NCBI RefSeq assembly: GCF_004001045.1 | Contig: NZ_BIMK01000003.1 | Span: 62,001 to 126,000, forward strand | Length of the DNA stretch: 64,000 nucleotides | DNA from: Paenibacillus chibensis | Lineage (GTDB): Bacteria > Bacillota > Bacilli > Paenibacillales > Paenibacillaceae | Reading direction: 5' to 3' | Shown: piece after piece, positions 1 to 8,083 of the stretch | Layout of the letters: every line of letters starts with the position of its first letter | How positions within the stretch are numbered: the stretch's first letter is position 1 | Position numbers and translations under genes: made by a program | The notes under the pieces: generated by a model | What the model was told of the DNA's origin: nothing | The model's input: only the letters and a program-made list of their open reading frames with translations | The model's database searches: none

Positions 1-156
1 CCTTACATTTAATGATATATTTGCTTTTTACTCATCTATATATGCCTTTTATGTTGGTTATAGCTCTGTTATTCATTTAATTTCTCCAGTGATGTTATTA
101 AAGAACTTTAATTGTTTTTCATAGGCCTGTCAATAACTTTGAAGAAATATTGGTTC

Positions 157-185
157 TTGAAAATTTTCATGAAAAATACAATAAT
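157..185 (+). promoter_or_regulatory. Candidate sigma-A promoter for the MFS exporter
   Basis: TTGAAA at 157-162, a 17-nt spacer and AATAAT at 180-185 (5 of 6 to the -10 consensus). It would start transcription near 192, about 40 nt before the start codon. The stretch 1-232 is AT-rich and holds no other feature I can support. Confidence 0.5.
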
Positions 186-232
186 TACAGAAAGAAAAGA
201 AGCGTATTCAGAGAAAGGTTGAAACATACATC

Positions 233-1474
233 ATGAGTCATCCATCCCAAGCTTCACGAGTATCATCCGGAAAGAAGGATCCTTTCCCTGTCTCCATCCT
301 TTCGCTGACGGTAGGCGCCTTTGCCATTGGCATGACGGAATTTGTGATCATGGGCATTTTGCCGAATGTCGCCGAAGACCTCCATGTAAAGATCTCCACG
401 GCCGGGCAGCTCATCACCAGCTATGCATTGGGGGTTGCCATTGGTGCCCCGGTGATGACGATCCTGACGCATCGGCTGCCGCAAAAGCTGCTGCTCTGCC
501 TGCTCATGGCTTTGTTTATTCTCGGAAACGGCATCGCGGTCATCGCGCCGAATTATAACGTCCTGATGGGTGCGCGTCTTCTTACGGCTCTCTGCCACGG
601 TACCTTTTTCGGTGTGGGTGCGGTCATCGCATCCAATCTCGTCAAGCCCCATAAGCGGGCCGGAGCGGTCTCCATCATGATGGCGGGACTCACGATCGCC
701 AATATAATCGGGGTTCCCATCGGAACCTTTATCGGACAGCATCTCGGCTGGAGGGCTTCCTTCGCGGTTATTATGGTCATGGGCATCGTCGCCCTGATCG
801 GTATTATGATCTTTATCCCACGGATTCGGCAGGACGAGCATGCCAGCCTTATCAACCAGTTCAGGGCCCTTGCCCAGCCCAAGCTGCTCGTCATCCTGCT
901 GGCCAGCGCCATCGGTAATTCCAGCCTGTTCGCGGTTTTTACGTACATCGCCTCTCTGCTGGAGAAGGTTACAGGCTTTCAGGAGCATAGCGTCACATGG
1001 ATTCTTGTTCTGTTCGGCATCGGCGTTACGCTCGGCAATATTGCCGGCGGGAAGCTGGCCGACTGGAAGCTCATGCCGGCGGTTTTGGGCATCTTCGCTA
1101 CCGTGTGCATCGTGCTGACGATATTTACGTTTACCGTTCATCATCCGGCGGCCGCGGTCATCACCATTTTCTTCTGGGGAGCCGCTTCGTTTGCCGTCAT
1201 GCCGGGCATCCAGGTCAAAATCATGAATATGGCCCAGGAAGCGCCTGCGCTTGCCTCCACCTCCAATCACTCCGCAGGCAATTTAGGCAATGCTTTCGGT
1301 GCTTTCTTCGGCGGTTGGGTCATCGATAACATGGGACTCACCTCCCTGCCTTGGGTTGGAGCCGTGCTGGTCGGCATCGCCCTTCTGATCGGCTTCAGCG
1401 TGTACGCGATGGAACGCAAGGCGGCCCATGCCCCTTCGGGCCATCACACCGAATCCCAAGGAGCATCGCTATAA
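233..1474 (+). CDS. MFS transporter, AraJ/YdhP-like drug or sugar exporter
   Basis: A 413-residue polytopic membrane protein of the major facilitator superfamily, DHA1-type. The first membrane segment carries the motif GMTEFVIMGILP, typical of the AraJ/YdhP/PbuE exporter group. About twelve hydrophobic segments follow, with the usual cytoplasmic break near residues 200-215. An AGAAAGG ribosome site lies about 10 nt before the ATG. It is a single gene with its own promoter-like site and a terminator shared with the converging xylanase gene. Members of this group export sugars, purines or drugs by proton antiport. The substrate cannot be told from sequence, and the link to the neighbouring xylan genes is only positional. 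Confidence 0.85.
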   Translation: MSHPSQASRVSSGKKDPFPVSILSLTVGAFAIGMTEFVIMGILPNVAEDLHVKISTAGQLITSYALGVAIGAPVMTILTHRLPQKLLLCLLMALFILGNGIAVIAPNYNVLMGARLLTALCHGTFFGVGAVIASNLVKPHKRAGAVSIMMAGLTIANIIGVPIGTFIGQHLGWRASFAVIMVMGIVALIGIMIFIPRIRQDEHASLINQFRALAQPKLLVILLASAIGNSSLFAVFTYIASLLEKVTGFQEHSVTWILVLFGIGVTLGNIAGGKLADWKLMPAVLGIFATVCIVLTIFTFTVHHPAAAVITIFFWGAASFAVMPGIQVKIMNMAQEAPALASTSNHSAGNLGNAFGAFFGGWVIDNMGLTSLPWVGAVLVGIALLIGFSVYAMERKAAHAPSGHHTESQGASL

Positions 1475-1488
1475 ACCCATGTCCACAC

Positions 1489-1526
1489 AAAAAGGCAGCG
1501 TCCTGCAGAAGCAGGCGCTGCCTTTT
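1489..1526. terminator. Bidirectional terminator between MFS gene and xylanase
   Basis: Inverted repeat with AAAAGGCAGCG at 1490-1500 and CGCTGCCTTTT at 1516-1526. A T-run on one side and an A-run on the other let it serve both converging genes. Confidence 0.8.
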
Positions 1527-1572
1527 ACAATTGAAGACCGGTGGTTTGTATTCGCAAGACAATGTCCACCAT

Positions 1573-2583
1573 TTATGATAATGTCTGAATGCGATCAAAC
1601 GCAGGCTTCGGACGGTGCCGCTCATCAAATAGAAACGGCCAATTTTTACGGCCAGGCACCGGAAAACCATCCAGCCAGGTATAATCGTCTGCCGCCCCCC
1701 AGAAGGTGACCGAGCTGATAACATCGCGATATTCCCTCAACAGCTTGAACACCGCTTCATAACGTTCGGCCTGCCGCTCCAGCATGCCCGGTTCTGGCGC
1801 CGTCAATCCTTCGCGTCTGTCCTCGAACCGGAACACCGACATGTCAAGCTCCGTCAGCTGAAGCTGCAATCCTAACGATGCATATTTTTCGATCGCCGCC
1901 CGGATATCGTCAAGCACCGGGTCATACAAATTCCAGTGCGCCTGCAGGCCGATGCCATGGATCGGCACGCCCCGCTCCAGCAGCGACTTGACCAAAGCAT
2001 AAATTTTATCCCGCTTCAGCGGATCGGATTCGTTGTAATCATTGTAAAACAGCACCGCTTCCGGATCGGCTTCATGCGCATACTCGAATGCTTTGCCGAT
2101 AAAATCGGGACCGGCGATATCCAGCCAGCGGGACGGCCGCAGCAGCTCTCCGCCTTCGTCCGCAATGACCTCGTTAACCACGTCCCAGGCGTAAATATCC
2201 TGCTTGTAGCGTCCGACGACCGTCTGAATATGGGACCGGAGCCGTTTGAGCAGCTCGGCTTGGTCAACCGGCTGCCCCTGCCGGTCCTCGAACAGCCAGT
2301 CGGGCGTCTGGTTATGCCACACCAGCGTATGCCCGCGCATGGCCATCCCGTTGGTCCGGGCGAAGCGGGCAAGCTCATCGGCGGCTTCGAACGTGTATAC
2401 TTCCTCCTGCGGATGCACGCTGATGAATTTCATCTCGTTTTCCGCCGTAATGCTGTTGAAATGGTGCGTGAGCAGCTCCTGCTGCGTGACGATCGTTAGC
2501 GGATTGACGGCCGCGCCGATCTTGAAATCGTCCGCAAACCGCTTTTTAAGTTCCGATTCGGTACGTATATGGATCGGATTCAT
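1573..2583 (-). CDS. Endo-1,4-beta-xylanase, GH10, intracellular type
   Basis: A 336-residue glycoside hydrolase family 10 enzyme. The general acid/base is Glu138 in WDVVNE and the nucleophile is Glu245 in LTELD. The substrate-binding motif RGHTLVWH lies near residue 83. The protein begins directly with the catalytic barrel and has no signal peptide or carbohydrate-binding module, so it should act in the cytoplasm on imported xylo-oligosaccharides or aldouronates. It is the last gene of the transporter operon, after lipoprotein, permease and permease. GGAGGAAAGACC precedes the ATG. In the known Paenibacillus aldouronate clusters such an enzyme (XynA2) works with alpha-glucuronidase and beta-xylosidase, neither of which lies beside it here. 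Confidence 0.93.
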   Translation of the reverse strand: MNPIHIRTESELKKRFADDFKIGAAVNPLTIVTQQELLTHHFNSITAENEMKFISVHPQEEVYTFEAADELARFARTNGMAMRGHTLVWHNQTPDWLFEDRQGQPVDQAELLKRLRSHIQTVVGRYKQDIYAWDVVNEVIADEGGELLRPSRWLDIAGPDFIGKAFEYAHEADPEAVLFYNDYNESDPLKRDKIYALVKSLLERGVPIHGIGLQAHWNLYDPVLDDIRAAIEKYASLGLQLQLTELDMSVFRFEDRREGLTAPEPGMLERQAERYEAVFKLLREYRDVISSVTFWGAADDYTWLDGFPVPGRKNWPFLFDERHRPKPAFDRIQTLS

Positions 2584-2654
2584 TGGTCTTTCCTCCTCGC
2601 TGTCTTATTCCATTCCGGCAGTAAGTTTTACGGGATGCAAACCGGACATAGCCT

Positions 2655-3620
2655 TTATTCCTTCACACTGCCCACGTTCAGGCCCACCACAAAGTATTTT
2701 TGCATGAAAGGATATACCACCAGGATCGGAACCGCCGCGACGACCGTCACCGCCGCCCGGATTGACAGCGGAGTCACGAGCGAAATCGCCGAATCCTGCG
2801 TCATCCCCACGCCTGCCGCTACGTTCGGATTGTTGTTCGAATTCATGCTTGAAGACAACAGCTTCATCAGCTCGTACTGCAGTGTGCTCAGATCCTGCTT
2901 CGACGACGTGTACAGGAACGCATCAAACCATGAGTTCCATGCACCCACGGCCACGAACAGGGCGATGGTCGCCAGCACCGGCGTGCAAAGCGGAAAGATG
3001 ATCCGCATAAAAATCTTGAAATCGCCCGCGCCGTCTATTTTCGCCGACTCCACCAGGCTTTCGGGAATCGTCCCGATATACGTGCGGATGACGATCATGT
3101 TGAACGCGCTGATCATCGAAGGGAAAATGTACACCCAGAAGCTGTTCAGCAAATGCAAATCCTTGATGAGGAAATACCCCGGAATCAAGCCGGCGCTGAA
3201 ATACATCGTCAGCACGAAAATCACCGTGATCGGCTTGCGGAAAATGTATTCCTTGCGGCTGAGCGTGTACGAAAGCATGGTCGTCAAAAAAATATTGAGC
3301 ACGGTCGACAGCACCGTACGGGCTACCGAGATCCAGAAGGCGTTATAGATCGTGCCCGAGGCGAACACCGCCTTATAATTTTGCAGCGTCCACTGTCTCG
3401 GCCACAGGTAGATGCCGCCGCGAATCGTATCGTTGCCCGCGTTAAACGAAACCACGATCGTATTCAAAAATGGATACAGCGTCACAATAACCAGTACGAT
3501 CATGAAAACGGAATTGAATGTATGAAAAAGAGCCGGTTCCAGTCTCCCCATGCCAGAGCTTGGTTTCATGGCAACACCTGCGGAACGCTGCGGGCTGAGT
3601 TTTCGATTATCCATGGTCAT
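2655..3620 (-). CDS. Carbohydrate ABC transporter permease, LplC/YtcP type (CUT1)
   Basis: A membrane subunit of about 321 residues of a binding-protein-dependent sugar importer, MalG-like family. The EAA-loop region reads ESAKIDGAGDFKIFMRIIFP and would contact the ATPase. The protein ends in YFVVGLNVGSVKE, the characteristic tail of the LplC/YtcP group. The ATG at 3620 is preferred: an AGAGAGG ribosome site precedes it and its ATGA overlaps the stop of the upstream permease by 4 nt, which implies translational coupling. A longer reading frame upstream lies inside the previous gene and is not credible. No ATPase gene lies in the operon, so a shared MsmX-type ATPase is expected. Confidence 0.9.
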   Translation of the reverse strand: MTMDNRKLSPQRSAGVAMKPSSGMGRLEPALFHTFNSVFMIVLVIVTLYPFLNTIVVSFNAGNDTIRGGIYLWPRQWTLQNYKAVFASGTIYNAFWISVARTVLSTVLNIFLTTMLSYTLSRKEYIFRKPITVIFVLTMYFSAGLIPGYFLIKDLHLLNSFWVYIFPSMISAFNMIVIRTYIGTIPESLVESAKIDGAGDFKIFMRIIFPLCTPVLATIALFVAVGAWNSWFDAFLYTSSKQDLSTLQYELMKLLSSSMNSNNNPNVAAGVGMTQDSAISLVTPLSIRAAVTVVAAVPILVVYPFMQKYFVVGLNVGSVKE

Positions 3621-4582
3621 AACAGCCTCTCTTCCCCGAGCCGCTTGGCGGTTTGATTCGCCAGCAGCAGCATCGTCACACTGACGACCGTTTTGAAAAT
3701 GCCTCCGGCCGTTGCCAATGAATAGTTTCCTTGGGCGATCCCGTACTTCAGTACGAAGATATCGACCGTCTCGGCCCAATCCACAACCAGCCCGTTGCCA
3801 AGCAGGTATTGGACTTCAAAACCGGCGTCGAGAATATGTCCGATGGACATGATGAGTAGGATCACAATCGTCGCTTTGATACCGGGTAGGGTCACGTACA
3901 GCATTTTTTTATACCGGCTTGCTCCGTCGATTTCCGCCGCCTCGTACAAGGCCGGGTCGATCGAGGCCATCGCGGCCAAATAAATAATGGTGTTCCAGCC
4001 GACTTCCTTCCACACATGCGAAGCGCCGACGACGCCCCAGAAATACTTGCCTTCGCTGAGCCATAGAATCGGCTCCTTGATCAAGTGCAGCTTCATCAGG
4101 ACATCGTTGACGATGCCATCCGATGCCAGCGAGGTGGCGACGATGCCGGTTACGATGACCCAGGACAGGAAATGGGGCAAATACGAAATCGTCTGAACGG
4201 TTCGTTTCCATACGATCTTTTTGATCTCGTTCAGCAGCAGTGCCAGCACGATGGCCGTCACGAAGCCGAGCACGAGATTGATCAAGCTCATGCCGATCGT
4301 ATTGCGAAGCACTCTCAAAAAATCATCATCGGTGAACAGAAATTTAAAATGCTTGAAGCCTACCCAGTCCTGCTGGCTGAAGCTTCGCGCCGGTTTGTAA
4401 TTCTGGAAGGCCATCGTCCAGCCCCAAACCGGGACGTAGGCAAACAAAATAATATAAAGCGTTAACGGAACCGACATCCAGATCAGCTGCTTCTGGCTTT
4501 TGATCAGGGACCAGGAGATCCGCTGCCGGGCCGGCTTTTTCGATTTACGGACGGCTTTTTTCTTCCCTAGTGTCTCCTCCAT
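3617..4582 (-). CDS. Carbohydrate ABC transporter permease, LplB type (CUT1)
   Basis: A permease of about 321 residues, MalF-like, pairing with the next gene to form the membrane channel. It has a basic N-terminal tail (KKKAVRKSKKPARQR), about six membrane segments and the EAA-loop EAAEIDGASRYKKMLYVTLP. The ATG at 4582 is chosen because GGGGAG lies upstream of it. A TTG at 4603 is an alternative. It sits between the binding lipoprotein and the second permease and is separated from the lipoprotein by a strong hairpin at 4651-4679. Confidence 0.9.
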   Translation of the reverse strand: MEETLGKKKAVRKSKKPARQRISWSLIKSQKQLIWMSVPLTLYIILFAYVPVWGWTMAFQNYKPARSFSQQDWVGFKHFKFLFTDDDFLRVLRNTIGMSLINLVLGFVTAIVLALLLNEIKKIVWKRTVQTISYLPHFLSWVIVTGIVATSLASDGIVNDVLMKLHLIKEPILWLSEGKYFWGVVGASHVWKEVGWNTIIYLAAMASIDPALYEAAEIDGASRYKKMLYVTLPGIKATIVILLIMSIGHILDAGFEVQYLLGNGLVVDWAETVDIFVLKYGIAQGNYSLATAGGIFKTVVSVTMLLLANQTAKRLGEERLL

Positions 4583-4650
4583 GTCAAGCTGCTCTCCCCA
4601 CAAACCTTATTTCAGAAGGGCGGAAACGCTCCGCGCATCCTGATTTTAGA

Positions 4651-4679
4651 AAGTGGAAGGCGCAGGGCGCCTTCCACTT
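4651..4679 (-). terminator. Intra-operon hairpin between binding protein and permeases
   Basis: A perfect 13-bp stem (4651-4663 with 4667-4679) and a 3-nt loop, just after the lipoprotein gene. The following T-tract on this strand is weak (TCTAAAATC). It is therefore better read as an attenuator or 3'-end stabiliser that leaves more mRNA for the binding protein than for the permeases. Confidence 0.65.
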
Positions 4680-4691
4680 CTCCTATCCGGC

Positions 4692-6407
4692 TTATTTGCT
4701 CCAGTGGTCGATTCTCCACTTGATCTGCTCATTGATGCGATCCTCGTAAGCTTTCACATTGACTTTACCGATCTGGGAGGTGTAATCGCCCCATACGGAA
4801 TCGAAATCGGCCGGTTTCGCCAGGATGGCTTTCGGCAGGAACTTCGTGGACAAGTCGTTCAGCTTCGTGTTGACGATTTTCGCTTCCGAGCCTTCAATCA
4901 GGTCGATGGTCCATGCTGGGTAGTAAACCGGATTTTCCGGCGGTTCGCTGAAGAAATCCACGTAGCTGTTATAGCCGTAAGCCTGCAGGAACTTCTTGTC
5001 GTATTCTTTCAAGCCTGCTTGATATTCTTCCGGCTGCGCCGCGGCATCGGTGGCATTCCCGTCGCTGAAGCTTCCTTCGATCTTCGGCAGGTAGGAGAAT
5101 AAGGCGTCAGCCTTGTTTGCCAGCTTCCAGGTGCCGTCCGTAAATTTGTCGCGCTGCTCCTGCGTTTTCATGAAGCGGCCCTTTTCATTCACGATATAGT
5201 CCTCGCCTTCGACGCCCCAAGTCAGCGTCTTCTGCCAGTCTTCCGTAATCAGGCTATCCAGCAGCTTGATGATCTTCACCGGATCCTTCGCATTCACGCT
5301 GATCCCGAAGCCGTTGTTCAGGTTCAGAGGCGAGCGGTCGCGGTAATAGTCCTTCGTGGACGAATCATACACGAGCGGGAGCCCGACATAGGTGCGATTG
5401 TCTTTCTTCTGGGTGATCAGGGAGTTTTCCGCGTTCTGGAAATTCCAGTGCTGGTCGAACATCCCGAGAACCGTTCCGCTCGACAATTTCGCCAGGTACT
5501 GGTCATAGTTTTGCACGAACGTTTCTTTATCGATCAAACCTTTATCATTCATTTCATTCAGCTTTTTGTAATATTGCTTGGCATAATCCTTATCCGCGAA
5601 AATTTCCGCAACTCCGTCCTTCACGACGACACCGCCGTCATTCGGATGTCCGATCAGATGCTGCGGCGCATTGAACAGACCCCAGTTTCTCCAGTCATAG
5701 TTCAGGATTTCGAAGCCGATGGTCGGACTGCCGTCAATCGTCGAATGCTTTTCTTTATATTTCTCGATCAGGTCGAAATATTCGTCCAGTGTCTTAACTT
5801 TCGGATAGCCGGCTTCCTCCAGCACGTCCTTCTGGATCCAGAACGCCGGTCCGGAATACCAGGTGCTGTTCAATTTTCCGTTGTATACGCCATAGTTCGG
5901 CAATACGTAAATGTGTCCGTCGCTTGGATCCTTCATCATGTTCCAGTAGTCCGCGTAATGCTTTTTCAGGTTCGGAGCGTATTTCTCGATCAGATCCTCC
6001 AGCGGAATGAAGGCCCCTGCCGCCGTCAGCTTCGTATTACCGGTCATCAGGTCCGGGTAGTCAGAGCCTGCGATCATGACGCCCAGCTTCTGATTGATGT
6101 CCCCGGCCAAAAACTCAAAATTAAAGGATGCGCCGAGTTCGTCTTTGATCTTTTTGTAGATCTTGTTGTCCGGCGTCGGCTGCTGTCCAGCTTCCCCGAT
6201 GAAAACACTGACATTAAATGGTTCAACCTTGCCGTCTTTTCCGTCCTTGTTATCATTGCTACCCGTCTCTGCTTGTTCCGTGGAGCCTTTACTGCCATCT
6301 GTGCTTGACCCCGCATTCTTGCTTCCGCCGCAACCCGACAGAACCACGCTGAATGCCAGCACCATCAGCAGGCTTAGCCGTAGCAACGCTCCTGACTTAC
6401 CCCCCAT
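4692..6407 (-). CDS. Extracellular solute-binding lipoprotein (LplA-like)
   Basis: A secreted lipoprotein of 571 residues with signal peptide and lipobox LSGC (Cys26), then a Gly/Ser/Asp-rich linker. Its length is typical of the large LplA-type binding proteins that feed the LplB/YtcP permeases; ordinary sugar-binding proteins are nearer 430 residues. The ATG at 6407 has GGAGGTG six nt upstream; an ATG at 6425 has no such site. It should capture xylo- or aldouronate-type oligosaccharides at the membrane surface, judged only from the GH10 xylanase at the end of the operon. A promoter with -10 TATAGT and a cre-like box lies upstream. Confidence 0.9.
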   Translation of the reverse strand: MGGKSGALLRLSLLMVLAFSVVLSGCGGSKNAGSSTDGSKGSTEQAETGSNDNKDGKDGKVEPFNVSVFIGEAGQQPTPDNKIYKKIKDELGASFNFEFLAGDINQKLGVMIAGSDYPDLMTGNTKLTAAGAFIPLEDLIEKYAPNLKKHYADYWNMMKDPSDGHIYVLPNYGVYNGKLNSTWYSGPAFWIQKDVLEEAGYPKVKTLDEYFDLIEKYKEKHSTIDGSPTIGFEILNYDWRNWGLFNAPQHLIGHPNDGGVVVKDGVAEIFADKDYAKQYYKKLNEMNDKGLIDKETFVQNYDQYLAKLSSGTVLGMFDQHWNFQNAENSLITQKKDNRTYVGLPLVYDSSTKDYYRDRSPLNLNNGFGISVNAKDPVKIIKLLDSLITEDWQKTLTWGVEGEDYIVNEKGRFMKTQEQRDKFTDGTWKLANKADALFSYLPKIEGSFSDGNATDAAAQPEEYQAGLKEYDKKFLQAYGYNSYVDFFSEPPENPVYYPAWTIDLIEGSEAKIVNTKLNDLSTKFLPKAILAKPADFDSVWGDYTSQIGKVNVKAYEDRINEQIKWRIDHWSK

Positions 6408-6472
6408 GTAAAGCACCTCCGTCATTTTCTAGCTACATTTTGTAAGCCTTTTCATGTAACCTGTCTTTATTG

Positions 6473-6499
6473 TAAAAGCGCTGCCAAGGCCAAACTATA
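6473..6499 (-). promoter_or_regulatory. Operon promoter -10 with overlapping cre-like box
   Basis: TATAGT on the minus strand (6494-6499) has no good -35, as is usual for promoters needing an AraC-type activator. Just downstream, TAAAAGCGCTGCCA (6473-6486, plus strand) matches the CcpA consensus TGWAARCGYTWNCW at 12 of 14 positions. It would cover the transcription start, a classical carbon-catabolite repression position. Confidence 0.4.
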
Positions 6500-6528
6500 G
6501 CGCAATTAAAGGAGTAACCCTAAAAACT

Positions 6529-8064
6529 TTAGGACCTGTTTTTTCGGTATTCGGTGGGGGAAACTTTCATCCTTGCCTCGAACTGTTTCAGAAATTGCCC
6601 GTATTGGCCGTACCCGACCCGCTCGGCGATTTCGCTGTTCCTCAGGCTGCTGTTCTCCATCAGCGACGCGGCGGCTTCGATGCGCAGATTATGCAGCATT
6701 TCATGAAAGCCGATTCCGTTCTTCTTCCAAAGCAGCTGTCCGAGATATGCGGGATGCAGATAGAAAACCTCGGCCAGCTGCTTTATGGTAAGGCATTCGT
6801 GATAGTGCGACCGGATGTAGGCATTAATCTCATGAATGATGCCCTGGGATTGTTTCGCACGCTCGCTTCGCAGCAGAGAGATGCAGTCCAGCCCGCAGGA
6901 CAGCAGGCTGAACTCGATATCTTCAAGCGTCGGAAGAAAACGCCCCTGAGAGCGGGCATATGTATCGATTAAGAGCTCTGCTTGCTTTCCCGCCGCTTCC
7001 TTCACCAGGTCCATCATGCGGAACATCGTATGGATCGCCAGCTTGATCACGGTTTCCGGCTCAACCATCCTGTCGCGAAAATCTTTGACCGCCGTGCTCA
7101 CGGCCTGGCGAAACGCAGCTTGATCCAACAGGTTGACCGCTGCAACGGATTCTTCCACCAGCCTCATGACATCGGATCGGACGCTAAATGTCCGGTTCCG
7201 TATGTTTGCGTACCAAACGATGCCGTCATCGTCTTTTCCGTAAAAACGATGTCGTAATGCTTCCCTCGCCGCAGCGTAGCTCTTGTCGATCGACTGCAGA
7301 TCCTCCTGCTTCTCCCCTACGGCCAAAATCGTCCGTGAGGAAACCGGCTGCAGTTGCGCATGCAAATACCGCGGCAGTTCCTCTTCCCTGTGCTCTTGCG
7401 CGGAACCAAAACCGTATACGACTCCGAAACAGTTCATTTCCAGATCCACCAGGTATGCCGCCTCTCGCTGCTTCAGCAGCTCAAGGGTACGTTCTTGGGC
7501 ATCGGCATAACATGGCGGCTCTGTCCGGACCAGACAAATATTCCAGCCGGCAGCAGCTGCAGCGATCCCGCTCAGGATAGCCTGATCGCCCCGTTCTTCC
7601 GGCTCGCCTAACAGACGCCTTTTCAGGCATTGGGCAATCTCCTCGCGCCTTGCGATCCGCTCGACGCTTTGCTTTTCCGTTGCCTGCGCCAGCTCGTCAT
7701 AGATCTCCCGAAGCGCCAGCTCCGCCTCCTCGGGAATGACCGGCTTCAAGAGGTAATGGTTTACACCGATCTGAATCGAGGTCCGGGCGTATTCGAAATC
7801 GCTATAACCGCTTAGAACAGCGAACTTCACCTGCTTGCCGCCATCCCGCTGCCAAGCCGAGATCATCTCCAGCCCGCTCATCAGCGGCATCCTGACGTCG
7901 GTAACGACCAAATCCGGCTGCAGCCGCTCCATCATCGCAAGCCCCTCGATGCCATTGCTTCCCGTGCCGCAAACTTCGAAGCCAAGCATGGGCCAATCCA
8001 CCCACATCTGCAGCCCCTCAAGCGCCCCCGGCTCATCATCAATCAGCAGCACCTTGAATTTCAT
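6529..8064 (-). CDS. Response regulator with AraC-type DNA-binding domain (YesN-like)
   Basis: A 511-residue two-component regulator. The receiver domain carries VLLIDDE at the N-terminus, phosphoacceptor Asp56 in VVTDVRMP and a conserved KP pair near residue 108. A middle region of about 250 residues of unknown fold follows, then a two-helix-turn-helix AraC domain in the last 100 residues. It starts 20 nt after the kinase gene and belongs to an RR-HK-RR operon. It lies directly upstream of the xylo-oligosaccharide operon, its most likely target. In known YesMN-type systems the kinase senses an extracellular sugar or the loaded binding protein. Confidence 0.92.
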   Translation of the reverse strand: MKFKVLLIDDEPGALEGLQMWVDWPMLGFEVCGTGSNGIEGLAMMERLQPDLVVTDVRMPLMSGLEMISAWQRDGGKQVKFAVLSGYSDFEYARTSIQIGVNHYLLKPVIPEEAELALREIYDELAQATEKQSVERIARREEIAQCLKRRLLGEPEERGDQAILSGIAAAAAGWNICLVRTEPPCYADAQERTLELLKQREAAYLVDLEMNCFGVVYGFGSAQEHREEELPRYLHAQLQPVSSRTILAVGEKQEDLQSIDKSYAAAREALRHRFYGKDDDGIVWYANIRNRTFSVRSDVMRLVEESVAAVNLLDQAAFRQAVSTAVKDFRDRMVEPETVIKLAIHTMFRMMDLVKEAAGKQAELLIDTYARSQGRFLPTLEDIEFSLLSCGLDCISLLRSERAKQSQGIIHEINAYIRSHYHECLTIKQLAEVFYLHPAYLGQLLWKKNGIGFHEMLHNLRIEAAASLMENSSLRNSEIAERVGYGQYGQFLKQFEARMKVSPTEYRKNRS

Positions 8065-8083
8065 ACCGTCCCCTCCCTTTACG

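Noticed and set aside
263..1270. 335-codon minus-strand frame opposite the MFS gene
   Set aside because: It is an antisense frame dominated by Asp, Arg, Gly and His; the membrane protein on the plus strand is clear.
3621..3779. N-terminal extension of the second permease
   Set aside because: It lies inside the upstream permease gene and gives an Arg-rich nonsense leader; the ATG at 3620 overlaps as ATGA.
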